From CAWUJT01 sp963922715 (GTDB taxonomy: Bacteria; Pseudomonadota; Alphaproteobacteria; Rhodobacterales; Rhodobacteraceae), in the NCBI GenBank assembly GCA_963922715.1, contig CAWUJT010000043.1, positions 1 through 17,798 on the forward strand: a stretch of 17,798 bases of DNA, in the 5' to 3' direction. A program made the translations under genes and the position numbers. Below the pieces are notes generated by a model. It searched no databases and was not told the DNA's origin. It saw only the letters and a program-made list of their open reading frames with translations. The stretch's first letter is position 1. The number at the start of each line of letters is the position of its first letter. This document shows, piece by piece, positions 6,850 through 15,186 of the stretch.

Positions 6850-8036
6850 AGATTTTCGGTCTGTGTTTCGGCGGCGATCTGTGCACGGCTCTTGCGGGCG
6901 CGCTCAGTTGCGGATTTAAGTTGTCCGCAGGCTGCCATAATATCCTCGCCGCGTGGTGTGCGAATGGGAGAGGCATATCCCGCCTTATAGATTATATCCG
7001 CAAATGCCCGTATCCGATCCCAGTCGGACCGCTCATAAGGTGCCCCTGGCCAGGCGTTGAAAGGGATAAGATTGACTTTCGCAGGAATGCCCTGGATCAG
7101 CTTGATCAAACGGCGCGCATCCGCATCGGTGTCATTGATGCCTTTGAGCATCACATACTCAAACGTGATGCGTTCGGAATTTGAGAGCTTCGGATACTCT
7201 CTGAGCGCATCAAGGAGCGTGGCAATATTCCAGCGCTTGTTAATCGGCACAAGTTTATTGCGCACGTCATCCGTGGTCGCATGAAAACTGACTGCGAGAA
7301 GGCATCCAATCTCTGAGGCTGTGCGCGCGATCTCAGGCACAACGCCAGAGGTGGACAGCGTAATTCGCCGCCGTGACAACGCAAGGCCTTCACCATCCAT
7401 CGTGATCTGCATCGCATCGCGGACATTTTCAAAGTTATAGAGCGGCTCTCCCATCCCCATCAGCACAACATTGCTCAGCAGTCGCGTCTCCTCCTTGGGG
7501 GCACGACCCAACGCCGGCCATTCCCCTAGATCATCCCGCGCGACCATGATTTGCCCGACGATTTCAGCGGAGGTGAGATTGCGCACCAACTTCTGCGTGC
7601 CTGTGTGGCAAAAGCTGCATGTCAGCGTACAGCCAACTTGGCTCGAAACACATAACGTGCCCCGGCCTTCTTCTGGGATATAAACGGTTTCAATCTCATG
7701 ACCGCCCGCAATACGCATCAGGTATTTCCGTGTGCCATCTTGAGAGACTTGGCGAGTGACAACCTCAGGCAGTTTGATTTCAAAATTCTCCGCAAGTTTT
7801 GTCCGAAACTCTTTTGAGAGGTTGGTCATCAGACTGAAATCGCGCGCACCCTTTTGATAAAGCCAGGCCCAAACCTGATTGACACGCATCTTCACCTGAC
7901 GCTCCGGTGTCCCAATCGACAACAGCGCTGACTTCAAATGATCCCGCGTCAACCCTATGAGATTGCGGTCCTGAGGCGCACCCTCCACACGGGGAAGTGT
8001 CAACACATCTTGTGTGATGGGGGCTGTTGCATTCAT
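6846..8036 (-). CDS. rlmN: 23S rRNA/tRNA (adenine-C2) methyltransferase RlmN
   Basis: A radical-SAM enzyme of 396 residues that methylates C2 of A2503 in 23S rRNA and A37 in some tRNAs. The 4Fe-4S cluster cysteines are C136, C140 and C143 in GCTLTCSFCHTGTQ. The acceptor cysteine that forms the methyl-carrying intermediate is C370 in EDIMAACGQL. GMGEPLYNFENV and VSFHATTDDVRNKLVPINK are also typical of RlmN. The ATG at 8036 is preceded by AGAGGG at a slightly long distance. It lies 44 bases downstream of the ialB-like gene on the same strand and probably shares its transcript. The stop overlaps the MFS stop in the palindrome TTAA. Secure. Confidence 0.97.
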   Translation of the reverse strand: MNATAPITQDVLTLPRVEGAPQDRNLIGLTRDHLKSALLSIGTPERQVKMRVNQVWAWLYQKGARDFSLMTNLSKEFRTKLAENFEIKLPEVVTRQVSQDGTRKYLMRIAGGHEIETVYIPEEGRGTLCVSSQVGCTLTCSFCHTGTQKLVRNLTSAEIVGQIMVARDDLGEWPALGRAPKEETRLLSNVVLMGMGEPLYNFENVRDAMQITMDGEGLALSRRRITLSTSGVVPEIARTASEIGCLLAVSFHATTDDVRNKLVPINKRWNIATLLDALREYPKLSNSERITFEYVMLKGINDTDADARRLIKLIQGIPAKVNLIPFNAWPGAPYERSDWDRIRAFADIIYKAGYASPIRTPRGEDIMAACGQLKSATERARKSRAQIAAETQTENL

Positions 8037-8080
8037 TTTAGGTTTAACCCTCTGGCTATTTTAAGGCGTCACGATGCCAT

Positions 8081-8605
8081 TTAGCTTTCGCAACGGGCTT
8101 CTGCATCCGCAACAGAGGCCGTGAACCCAAGCAAACTAAAGGTGTCTTGGGTTGTTGTGCCCCGGCTTGAGAGGCCTGTAACCACAGCTTCGGCGCCGCG
8201 TTTCATCGCCGCAATGATCTGTGCATCATCTTCAGGCGACAAGGCCCAAGCCCTTTCACCTTCCGTGTACATCAAAAAACTTGTTGACCCAATCTCAACT
8301 TTGACTTGGCTGTTGTCCTCATAAGGGTAGCCGCCTGTGAAGCTTACCTCACCTTGTGCTTCAGACTCAGCCCAAAAACTCACCCAAAGACGAATATCCC
8401 CACGGCGGGCAGACACGACACGACCATCCCGTGTGTTTACGATTTCTTTTGGGGCTGACACAACCCAACATTGCTTTGGCTCTTCCTCCACGAACACCAC
8501 CCAATCTGTGTTCGATGCCACACTATTTGTGCTGTATTCTTGGGCAAAGGCACCAGAGACAGTCAGAAGCAAACTTGCAAGGCAAAAATATCCCCAGAGT
8601 TTCAT
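8081..8605 (-). CDS. Invasion-associated locus B (IalB) family periplasmic protein
   Basis: A 174-residue secreted protein. The N-terminus MKLWGYFCLASLLLTVSGAFA is a classical signal peptide with likely cleavage after residue 21 (AFA-QE). The mature part has the pattern of IalB-family proteins common in Rhodobacteraceae: WVVFVEEEPKQCWVVSAP, RRGDIRLWVSFW, and SLLGFTASVADAEARC at the end. Two mature cysteines (C47 and C172) could form a disulfide. In Bartonella, IalB is linked to erythrocyte invasion; in marine relatives the function is unknown and the name should not be read as virulence. The ATG at 8605 was chosen because it begins the signal peptide; 16 in-frame codons upstream are not plausible. 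GGAG lies nine bases before it. It precedes rlmN. Confidence 0.86.
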   Translation of the reverse strand: MKLWGYFCLASLLLTVSGAFAQEYSTNSVASNTDWVVFVEEEPKQCWVVSAPKEIVNTRDGRVVSARRGDIRLWVSFWAESEAQGEVSFTGGYPYEDNSQVKVEIGSTSFLMYTEGERAWALSPEDDAQIIAAMKRGAEAVVTGLSSRGTTTQDTFSLLGFTASVADAEARCES

Positions 8606-8666
8606 TGTTGGTGGCTCCAATCTTCTTATTCTTATGCAATGCCAATTTATCATGACACACTGCTCA

Positions 8667-8696
8667 TTGGTATTTGGTTTTATACTCTATTATAAA
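8667..8696 (+). promoter_or_regulatory. Candidate sigma-70-like promoter for the asparaginase gene
   Basis: TTGGTA (8667-8672) and TATAAA (8691-8696) are 18 bases apart; TATTAT at 8688 is an alternative -10. Transcription would start near 8703, after the first possible ATG (8699). This supports the later start at 8771 and a leader of about 70 bases. By-eye match only. Confidence 0.4.
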
Positions 8697-8770
8697 GAAT
8701 GCACAAAGCATTCGAAAACCCCGGAATGGGGGAAAAGCAGAAATTTGCTGGTCATAAGGGATCACAAGAC

Positions 8771-9781
8771 ATGAATAACGCTGAATGCATGCTGGAGGTC
8801 TGGCGCGGTCCCTTTCTGGAGAGTGTGCATTTCGGTCATGCTGTGATTTGCGATGGGACAGGTGAGATCATTGAGGCCTGGGGAGATTGTCAGACGATAA
8901 TACTCCCCCGATCTTCGTGCAAAATGATCCAAGCCCTGCCGCTTGTTGAGGGCGGGTATGCCGATGACCTGAGTACAAAACGGCTTGCGTTAGCCTGTGC
9001 CTCCCATCAAGGGGCAGCCGTCCATCGCCTAGAAGTTGCGAGCTGGCTTGCGGAAATGGACCTCACGGATGACGCGCTGCGGTGTGGACCACAAATGCCG
9101 CGAGATCGTGATGAACGTCGTAGAGTGATATGTGATGACCATGCGCCCTTGCGCTTGCATAACAATTGTTCGGGCAAGCATGCGGGGTTTCTAATGTTGG
9201 CGCAAAGTATTGGTGGCGGCTCAGAGTATCATGATCCAAACCATCCTGTACAGCAGACGATCCGCCAATGTTTTGAAGACCTAACGGGATCGTCGTCTCC
9301 AGGCTTTGCCATTGATGGATGTTCTGCGCCAAACTTTGCCACATCCATTTCCAACCTAGCTGCAGCCATGGGACGATTTGCACGTGGTGGCCATGATCGC
9401 CGCGGACAGGCGATGACACGTCTGACGCACGCGATGATGGCTGAACCTGTCATGGTGGCCGGAAAAGGGCGTGCCTGCACAGAACTTATGGAGGCGCTTG
9501 AGGGGCATGCTGCTGTAAAAACTGGAGCAGAAGGCGTTTTCGTTGCAATCTGCCCAGAACTCGATCGCGGCCTTGCGGTCAAAATTGCAGATGGGGCAAC
9601 CCGTGCGGCAGAGGCCGTAATTACGGCGTTATTGGTGCGTGTCGGTGCGCTAGACGCAGCGCATCCAACTGCCCAGAAGTATCTTCATGGACCGATCCGA
9701 AACTGGGACGGCTTTGAGACAGGATATTATCGCGTCACTCCGGCACTTCTAAGTGCACATCCTTCGGGCAAAGCGCTTTGA
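8771..9781 (+). CDS. Asparaginase, Rhizobium etli (asparaginase II, PF06089) type
   Basis: A 336-residue amidohydrolase predicted to convert L-asparagine to aspartate and ammonia. It belongs to the family structurally related to serine-dependent beta-lactamase-like enzymes, not to E. coli AnsA/AnsB. The Ser-Lys pair is S48 and K51 in PRSSCKMIQALPL. The metal and substrate site is seen in NNCSGKHAGF (C133, K136) and IDGCSAPNFA (C184), and KTGAEGVF follows further on. These spacings are very close to those I recall for R. etli ReAV. No signal peptide, so cytoplasmic. I chose the ATG at 8771, preceded by AAGGGA about nine bases upstream; ATGs at 8699 and 8726 are in frame but less likely. The 3' end overlaps the histidine kinase gene on the other strand by 47 bases. 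Confidence 0.9.
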   Translation: MNNAECMLEVWRGPFLESVHFGHAVICDGTGEIIEAWGDCQTIILPRSSCKMIQALPLVEGGYADDLSTKRLALACASHQGAAVHRLEVASWLAEMDLTDDALRCGPQMPRDRDERRRVICDDHAPLRLHNNCSGKHAGFLMLAQSIGGGSEYHDPNHPVQQTIRQCFEDLTGSSSPGFAIDGCSAPNFATSISNLAAAMGRFARGGHDRRGQAMTRLTHAMMAEPVMVAGKGRACTELMEALEGHAAVKTGAEGVFVAICPELDRGLAVKIADGATRAAEAVITALLVRVGALDAAHPTAQKYLHGPIRNWDGFETGYYRVTPALLSAHPSGKAL

Positions 9782-11867
9782 TTTGAGCAATAAGTTTCGC
9801 TTTCTTCAAAGGTTTTGTCATGTAGTAATCAATGCCTGAGGCAAGGATTTTCTCCTCATCTTCAGCAAGGGCATGCGCGGTCATGGCAACAATGGGAATG
9901 CGCGGCACATTTTTCTCTGTTTCAATGCCACGGATAGATTGCGCTGCCTCTAACCCGTCCATCTCTGGCATGGAAATATCTGTGAAAACCATATCGAACA
10001 TACCTGGTTTATAGGCGTCAACCAATTCCCGCCCATTTTCCACCATGGTCAGATCAATAGAAAGCGCCTTGAGCATTTTGCGAAAAACCAACTGATTGGT
10101 TTTGTTGTCTTCCGCCGCAAGCATTCTCAAACATCTCTCAGGGGAGGGTGCTGTTTCTAAAATTGGTGTTACGGGTTCAGGTTTTTTTGCCTGTGCCATA
10201 ATTGCGTGTAACGTTTCCAGAATTAGCGCCCGGGTGCCTGGCGCAGCGATAAATACTCTCCAAGGGCATCGAAAACCCTCTGGCACATGTTTTTCTTGAC
10301 CGATCAACAAAATGGGGATGTCTTCTGGGTATGGGGGTAATTGATCCCCCTTTCGAACGGACCAAAGCACAACCGCATTTGGTGGCACATTCGCAATTTG
10401 TGTTTCGGATTTGGCGTCTGCCCCCATCGCTGTGAGTTCTCGCACACGTGCCTGAGCGGCTTCCTCGCAATGGTCAATCACCACGAACACTCGATCCGAT
10501 GGTAAAGAGGCGCATTTCGCTGCAGGCTCCACCTTCATGGGAAGTGTGACAACAAAATTAGACCCTTCCCCGAGTGTACTTTCGACAGAAATTGTTCCCC
10601 CCATGCGCTCAACCAACCCACGGGTGATCGCAAGACCAAGCCCAGTCCCTTCATAGCGTCTGCTTGATCCATCCTCGACCTGGTTGAAATCACCAAAAAT
10701 AAGCTCCTGCTTGTCGTCAGGTATTCCAATGCCTGTATCAGCAATCGATATAGCCAGAAGATTCTGCGCATCATCATCCTTTTGAAACGAAATGCGTATC
10801 GCAACATGACCGCGCTCTGTAAATTTAATCGCATTGCCAAGAAGATTGGTTAGGATTTGCCGCAAACGCCCTGGATCAGTCTGGAAATGAGTTGGCAGAT
10901 CAAAGGGGTATTCAGAAAAAAGCTGGATGTCTTTATCTTTTAAAGTGACACTTAGAAGACGGATCAACTCGATAATCATCGCCTCTAGATCGACACTCTC
11001 GTCCCGGAATTCTACCCGATCAACCTCGAGTTTCGAATAATCCAGAATGTCGTTAATAATGATAAGTAAGGATTCCGCCGAATTCTTAATGGTTTCCGCA
11101 AAAAGCTTTTGCTCCTCGTCTAAGCCGCCCTCAATCATAAGGTCCGCCATGCCGACAACGCCATTCATAGGCGTGCGAATTTCATGGGACATTTTGGCCA
11201 AAAACGCCGATTTGGCGCGACTGGCGGCTTGTGCTTCATCACGGGCCCGGCGCAGATCGGCTTCCCGCTCTATGGACTCTGTTATGTTTTCAATCAAACA
11301 GACGACATCCCCTTCCGTTGTGCGCACTTCACGCAGTTGCAAATAAGCACCATTGAATAGCTCCAGAGTCGTTTCAGGAATAGGCGTGCTTTCCCAGCGC
11401 GCAATCATGTAATCAATCCAATCCTCTGGATTGCGCTCACCTGAATCTATCAAACCTTCTTCAACGCAGACAATCAGGATATCTTCATAATGGCTTCCAA
11501 GTTTAATAGTTTCAATATCTTGAAACACACGCAGGAAAGCTGCATTGGCCACCACAAGACACCAATCTTTGTCAAAAACTGCAAAGCCATCCTGAATGGC
11601 CTCCAAAGAGTTCCAGAGGCGGCGTTCTGCTTGAATAGCTTTATGTGTGGCACGGTCGCGTTCTTCGATGGCTTGCACACGTTCCCCATGCAGAGATTGG
11701 TTTTCCTCGCGTTGCACAATGACTTGGGAACTCAGTTGATCTGCATGCTCTGCCAATCGCTTGTTCACGACAAAAAGCTCATCAGCCTTTTGTGCCAAGA
11801 GCTTTTCCGCTTTAAGCCGTTTTCGGCGTTCTTCGAGAACGCGATCTTCATGCGCCTGGGATGGCAT
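9735..11867 (-). CDS. Cytoplasmic hybrid sensor histidine kinase
   Basis: A 710-residue soluble sensor with no membrane segment. Residues 5-83 form a charged coiled coil, 84-195 a PAS-like domain (SLEAIQDGFAVFDKDWCLVVAN), and 197-220 a linker helix. HisKA follows, with phosphoacceptor H228 in MSHEIRTPMNG. The ATPase domain has N345 in LLGNAIKF, D377 in ADTGIGIP and GTGLGLA (407-413). Residues about 455-560 look like a receiver-type domain without a recognisable phosphoacceptor site. The C-terminal receiver (about 580-700) is intact, with D630 in VFTDISMPEMDG, T663 and K685. It probably relays phosphate internally and then to a partner encoded elsewhere; no HPt domain is visible. The signal is unknown. 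It lies 71 bases downstream of hspQ on the same strand. The ATG at 11867 has only a weak ribosome site (GAGTGA). Confidence 0.92.
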   Translation of the reverse strand: MPSQAHEDRVLEERRKRLKAEKLLAQKADELFVVNKRLAEHADQLSSQVIVQREENQSLHGERVQAIEERDRATHKAIQAERRLWNSLEAIQDGFAVFDKDWCLVVANAAFLRVFQDIETIKLGSHYEDILIVCVEEGLIDSGERNPEDWIDYMIARWESTPIPETTLELFNGAYLQLREVRTTEGDVVCLIENITESIEREADLRRARDEAQAASRAKSAFLAKMSHEIRTPMNGVVGMADLMIEGGLDEEQKLFAETIKNSAESLLIIINDILDYSKLEVDRVEFRDESVDLEAMIIELIRLLSVTLKDKDIQLFSEYPFDLPTHFQTDPGRLRQILTNLLGNAIKFTERGHVAIRISFQKDDDAQNLLAISIADTGIGIPDDKQELIFGDFNQVEDGSSRRYEGTGLGLAITRGLVERMGGTISVESTLGEGSNFVVTLPMKVEPAAKCASLPSDRVFVVIDHCEEAAQARVRELTAMGADAKSETQIANVPPNAVVLWSVRKGDQLPPYPEDIPILLIGQEKHVPEGFRCPWRVFIAAPGTRALILETLHAIMAQAKKPEPVTPILETAPSPERCLRMLAAEDNKTNQLVFRKMLKALSIDLTMVENGRELVDAYKPGMFDMVFTDISMPEMDGLEAAQSIRGIETEKNVPRIPIVAMTAHALAEDEEKILASGIDYYMTKPLKKAKLIAQIKALCPKDVHLEVPE

Positions 11868-11938
11868 ATTTCACTCAATTTTGACCGTTTTGATTGTGTG
11901 ACAAAAATAAGTGAATGGATGCTTAATTTTGTAAGCTG

Positions 11939-12268
11939 TCAGTTTAAAATAAATTGTAAAGGATATTTTCCTTTTTCAAAGGTTCCAAAAAGGTCTGGAA
12001 TATCTGGGTGAGACACAGGTTCGCCGGTGTCATCAAGCTCTAAGTTTTGTTCAGAAACATAAGCGACATAGTAACTGTCATCATTTTCAGCAAGAAGATG
12101 ATAAAATGGCTGATCCTTTCTAGGACGCATATCCTCTGGTATCGCTTCATACCATTCCTGGCTGTTGGCAAATACAGCATCAATATCAAACACGACACCG
12201 CGGAAGGGATGCTTCCGATGCTTCACAACCTGTCCAAGCGTATATTTTGCCTTTGTCGTCAATGGCAT
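11939..12268 (-). CDS. hspQ: Heat shock protein HspQ (YccV, hemimethylated-DNA-binding family)
   Basis: A 109-residue cytoplasmic protein with the YccV/HspQ fold: YTLGQVVKHRKHPFRGVVFDIDAVF near the N-terminus, then QPFYHLLAENDDSYYVAYVSEQNL and HPDIPDLF. In E. coli, HspQ is a heat-shock protein that stimulates Lon-dependent proteolysis and promotes DnaA degradation. I chose the ATG at 12268, which has AGGAGAG six to ten bases upstream; an in-frame ATG at 12319 would add 17 unlikely residues. Its TGA lies 71 bases before the hybrid kinase start, and no terminator is seen in that gap, so some cotranscription is possible. No clear heat-shock promoter was found by eye upstream. Confidence 0.93.
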   Translation of the reverse strand: MPLTTKAKYTLGQVVKHRKHPFRGVVFDIDAVFANSQEWYEAIPEDMRPRKDQPFYHLLAENDDSYYVAYVSEQNLELDDTGEPVSHPDIPDLFGTFEKGKYPLQFILN

Positions 12269-12565
12269 TATTCTCTCCTGCAAGAGATATATTAAAGGCG
12301 ACTCGACCAGCTTGTCCATGCGTGATGATGCAATTTAACGGAAACAGAGTGTGAAGCACACTCTGACAGTCCTCACAATTATGTGACGCATCTACAGTCA
12401 CAAGATCTCAGGATTATTCTAAAAATATCGGGCAGCAATTTTTTGCGAAAGGTTAGACATATTTCAAAAGCATACATTTGCCAAAAATTGTCAACGAGGC
12501 ACAATAAGTAGTCGAATGATCTATCATGTAGTACAAATCAAAATAAAAAGCTGAGGCAATTATCT
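12269..12565. other. Divergent intergenic region between hspQ and the lytic transglycosylase gene
   Basis: These 297 bases hold no convincing gene. They contain a perfect hairpin at 12345-12365 (listed separately) and must carry promoters for both flanking genes. For the plus-strand gene the best by-eye candidate is TTGCCA at 12478 with CACAAT at 12500, which is weak. The half near the transglycosylase gene is AT-rich. Confidence 0.5.
12345..12365. repeat. Perfect 9-bp-arm inverted repeat upstream of hspQ
   Basis: CAGAGTGTG (12345-12353) and its exact complement CACACTCTG (12357-12365) flank a three-base AAG loop. It lies 77 bases upstream of the hspQ start. It has no real T-tract on either side, so a regulator operator or an mRNA leader structure is more likely than a terminator. 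Confidence 0.6.
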
Positions 12566-13138
12566 ATGGCACGTTATATAATTTTTCTGGTATTGGCGCT
12601 TGCGGCTTGTGGATCATCAGGGGGGCGGCCTCCTTCAAATCTCGACAATGCTTGTGAAATCTTGGAGGAGCGTCGTGAATACCGCCAAGCTTTTTCAGCT
12701 GTTGAACGTAAATGGAACGTGCCAACGCATGTTCTAATGGCCGTTATCTATCAAGAAAGTAAATTCATATCAAATGCACGCACGCCGTATCGCTTTGCTT
12801 TGGGTGTTATCCCAGTGGGGCGGCAAAGCTCCGCTTTCGGATATTCCCAAGCTCTAGATGGAACCTGGGACGATTATAAACGTGAAACAGGACAGCGCCG
12901 CGCAAAACGTCACCGCATCAAGGATGCCAGTGATTTCATGGGATGGTATATGAATAAAACGCTCCAGCGGAATGGCATCGCTCTGGACGACACGCGAAAC
13001 CAGTATTTAGCGTATCACGAAGGACACACAGGATATGCGCGGCGCTCTTATCTACAAAAGCCTTGGCTTATTCGTGTGGCAGACACTGTCAATGAGCGTG
13101 CAAACCTCTATGAAAAGCAACTGCAAAGTTGCTCGTAG
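12566..13138 (+). CDS. Lytic transglycosylase (SLT-like) lipoprotein
   Basis: A 190-residue envelope protein. The N-terminus MARYIIFLVLALAACGSSGG carries a lipobox (LAAC) with acylated C15, so it should be membrane-anchored in the periplasm. The SLT-type lysozyme-like domain has the catalytic glutamate E64 in AVIYQESKF, the motif AFGYSQALDGTWDDY (90-104) and YLAYHEGHTGY (147-157). Such enzymes cleave the MurNAc-GlcNAc bond in peptidoglycan, forming 1,6-anhydro products. The small size suggests a catalytic domain only. The ATG at 12566 has GAGG about ten bases upstream. It ends nine bases before the stop of the convergent TRAP large permease gene. The family is well supported; substrate range and role are unknown. 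Confidence 0.87.
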   Translation: MARYIIFLVLALAACGSSGGRPPSNLDNACEILEERREYRQAFSAVERKWNVPTHVLMAVIYQESKFISNARTPYRFALGVIPVGRQSSAFGYSQALDGTWDDYKRETGQRRAKRHRIKDASDFMGWYMNKTLQRNGIALDDTRNQYLAYHEGHTGYARRSYLQKPWLIRVADTVNERANLYEKQLQSCS

Positions 13139-13147
13139 CACGCGACA

Positions 13148-14548
13148 TTAGGCAAAACTTGGCAACCACAAGACTATCGCAGGGAAAGCCACAAGAAGTG
13201 CGATTGTGATGGCATCGGCAATGAAAAACGGGGTCACGCCCTTAAACACATCTTGAACGCTCAAGTCATCGCGCACACCGGCCACAACAAAGCAATTCAG
13301 GCCAATCGGCGGTGTAATCAAACAGAACTCTGCCATCTTCACCACCAAGATGCCAAACCAAATTGCACACATCGGCCCGGACATGCCAAAGGTTGAATCC
13401 TCTGCACTGACAAACTCACCACCGTTCAGCGCCATGACAGCAGGATACACAACGGGAAGTGTCAGCAGCAACATGCCGATCGCATCCATGAACATGCCCA
13501 AAACAGCGTAGGCCAAAAGAATACAGATCAGGATAAGCATGGGCGGCATCGTCAGTGACGTGATCCAGTCAGAGAACGCGCCTGGCAAATCGGCAAACCC
13601 AAGGAAACGGACGTAAATCAAAACGCCCCAAATAATTGTGAAGATCATCGCGGAAAGCTTTGCCGTCTCAATCAAAGCATCCCGCAACTCGGGCCAACGC
13701 ATGCCGTGGATGAGCGCCATGACAAACACAACAAACGCCCCAATGGCCCCGCCTTCTGTGGGTGTGCCCCAGGCATCCCCACCAAATGGGTTGTAAACAA
13801 AGAAAATGATGATCACCACAACGAAGATGATGGGAAACGCTGGGATCAGGGACACAAACCGCTCTCGCCAGGTAAAGCCTGAAACGGGTGGGCCAAAATT
13901 CTTGATTGTAAGCGCCAGCCCTATGATCAACAGGCCATAGATGAAGGCAGAAAAGACCCCCGGGATAAACCCGGCCAGCAAGAGTTTGCCCACATCTTGT
14001 TCCACGATAATCGCATAAATCACCAGGATGGCAGACGGCGGAATCAAAGACGCGAGCGTCCCGCCCGCGGCCACAACACCAGCGGCAAAACGCTTGTCAT
14101 ATCCGATTTTGAGCATCTCCGGAATCGCAATCCGGGCAAAAACCGCCGCTGTCGCCACAGAGGCCCCAGACACGGCTGCAAAACCCGCCGTCGCAAACAC
14201 CGTCGAGACGGCTAATCCCCCCGGCACCCAGGCAAACCAGCGTTTTGCTGCCTCGAACAAGGCTTGGGTGAGACCTGCATAATAGGCAAGATATCCAATC
14301 AAGATAAATGTTGGAATGAGAGAGAGCGCTTGGGACGACACTTTTGAATGTGGCACTTGGCCTGCTGTTTTGGCCGCCACACCCAGCGCCCAGCCGAAAT
14401 CCTCAACGCCATAGTTCTTACGTGCCCAAAAGATCCAGACCAAGCCAACCAAGCCTGCTATGCCCGCGGCAAACGCCACACGCATGCCCAAAACAACCAT
14501 GACCAAAAGGCCGCCTGTGACCCAAAGGCCAATGTCAATCGGGTCCAT
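13148..14548 (-). CDS. TRAP transporter large permease (DctM family)
   Basis: A 466-residue inner-membrane protein with a dozen or more hydrophobic segments. Family features include the Ala/Gly-rich ATAGFAAVSGASVATAAVFARIAIPEM, then YDKRFAAGVVAAGGTLASLIPPSAILVIYAI, GMFMDAIGMLLLTLPVVYP and EFCLITPPIGLNCFVVAG. It forms the ion-coupled channel of the transporter together with the small permease. The ATG at 14548 overlaps the small-subunit stop by one base (TGATG), indicating translational coupling. The substrate is set by the binding protein and is not predictable here. No terminator follows; the stop is nine bases from the convergent transglycosylase gene. Confidence 0.95.
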   Translation of the reverse strand: MDPIDIGLWVTGGLLVMVVLGMRVAFAAGIAGLVGLVWIFWARKNYGVEDFGWALGVAAKTAGQVPHSKVSSQALSLIPTFILIGYLAYYAGLTQALFEAAKRWFAWVPGGLAVSTVFATAGFAAVSGASVATAAVFARIAIPEMLKIGYDKRFAAGVVAAGGTLASLIPPSAILVIYAIIVEQDVGKLLLAGFIPGVFSAFIYGLLIIGLALTIKNFGPPVSGFTWRERFVSLIPAFPIIFVVVIIIFFVYNPFGGDAWGTPTEGGAIGAFVVFVMALIHGMRWPELRDALIETAKLSAMIFTIIWGVLIYVRFLGFADLPGAFSDWITSLTMPPMLILICILLAYAVLGMFMDAIGMLLLTLPVVYPAVMALNGGEFVSAEDSTFGMSGPMCAIWFGILVVKMAEFCLITPPIGLNCFVVAGVRDDLSVQDVFKGVTPFFIADAITIALLVAFPAIVLWLPSFA

Positions 14549-15171
14549 CAGCCGCGCTCCTTCAATTGCTCAGCTTCCATAGCGGCTTGTTGCGCCGCGT
14601 CCGCCACCAGAGGCACGGCAATGGCTTGGCCGGTTAGGATGGCGCGAACATAGGCCACAGCTTGCAGAACAAGCCTCAGACACAGGACACTGAACGCAAC
14701 AGGGGCGAGTAACTTTGCCGGCCAGATCGGAAGACCAATGTCCATTGTGCTATCCCGGCTCCAATTGGGCGCGGCCCAATCGAAACTGCGGTCAAAATGC
14801 GACCAAGAGCCCCAGACCATCAGGATCATAAACACCAAGATCAGAAGCGTTGTCAGCAACTCCACACTATAGAGCAGACGTCCTTTGAGCTGACCTACAA
14901 GGATATCCATACGAATATGGCCCCCCTCTCGCATCACATAGGCAATCCCCATGAAGGCAATCAGCGGCATCGCTTGTTCGATCCAATCAATATAGCCCGG
15001 CAGGGGTGATTCAATAAAGTTTCGTCCTGTGACATTCACAACTGCCAAGACCATCAGACCAAACACAGTGATTCCGCTCAAAAGCGCGAGGAGCTTTTCT
15101 AACTGTAAGAACATCCGGTCGAGTTTGGACAAAAGGCTGTCGTCACTGAGGACCATTGAAGATCCTGCCAT
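14548..15171 (-). CDS. TRAP transporter small permease (DctQ family)
   Basis: A 207-residue inner-membrane protein with four predicted helices (about 26-47, 67-81, 102-121 and 153-176). The DctQ signature REGGHIRMDIL (81-91) sits between helices 2 and 3. The N-terminal about 25 residues and the C-terminal about 30 are polar extensions. The ATG at 15171 has a very strong ribosome site (GGGGGGAGGAAGCG before it). The gene lies downstream of the binding-protein gene, separated by 54 bases that contain a stable stem-loop, and is coupled to the large permease by a TGATG junction. It pairs with DctM to receive substrate from the periplasmic binding protein. Confidence 0.93.
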   Translation of the reverse strand: MAGSSMVLSDDSLLSKLDRMFLQLEKLLALLSGITVFGLMVLAVVNVTGRNFIESPLPGYIDWIEQAMPLIAFMGIAYVMREGGHIRMDILVGQLKGRLLYSVELLTTLLILVFMILMVWGSWSHFDRSFDWAAPNWSRDSTMDIGLPIWPAKLLAPVAFSVLCLRLVLQAVAYVRAILTGQAIAVPLVADAAQQAAMEAEQLKERG

Positions 15172-15186
15172 CGCTTCCTCCCCCCA

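Noticed and set aside
6585..7184. 199-codon plus-strand open frame across the MFS/rlmN junction
   Set aside because: It is out of frame in the MFS gene and antisense to rlmN, with Cys/Trp/Arg-rich random composition and no domain.
8697..8740. Small hairpins (GAATGC/GCATTC and CCCC/GGGG) in the asparaginase leader
   Set aside because: Arms of four to six bases are expected by chance and show no link to a known regulatory element.
8337..8774. 145-codon plus-strand open frame opposite the IalB-like gene
   Set aside because: Antisense to a gene with a clear signal peptide and family pattern; no domain of its own.
11490..12011. 173-codon plus-strand open frame opposite the hybrid kinase and hspQ genes
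   Set aside because: Antisense to strongly supported coding regions; no ribosome site or recognisable family.
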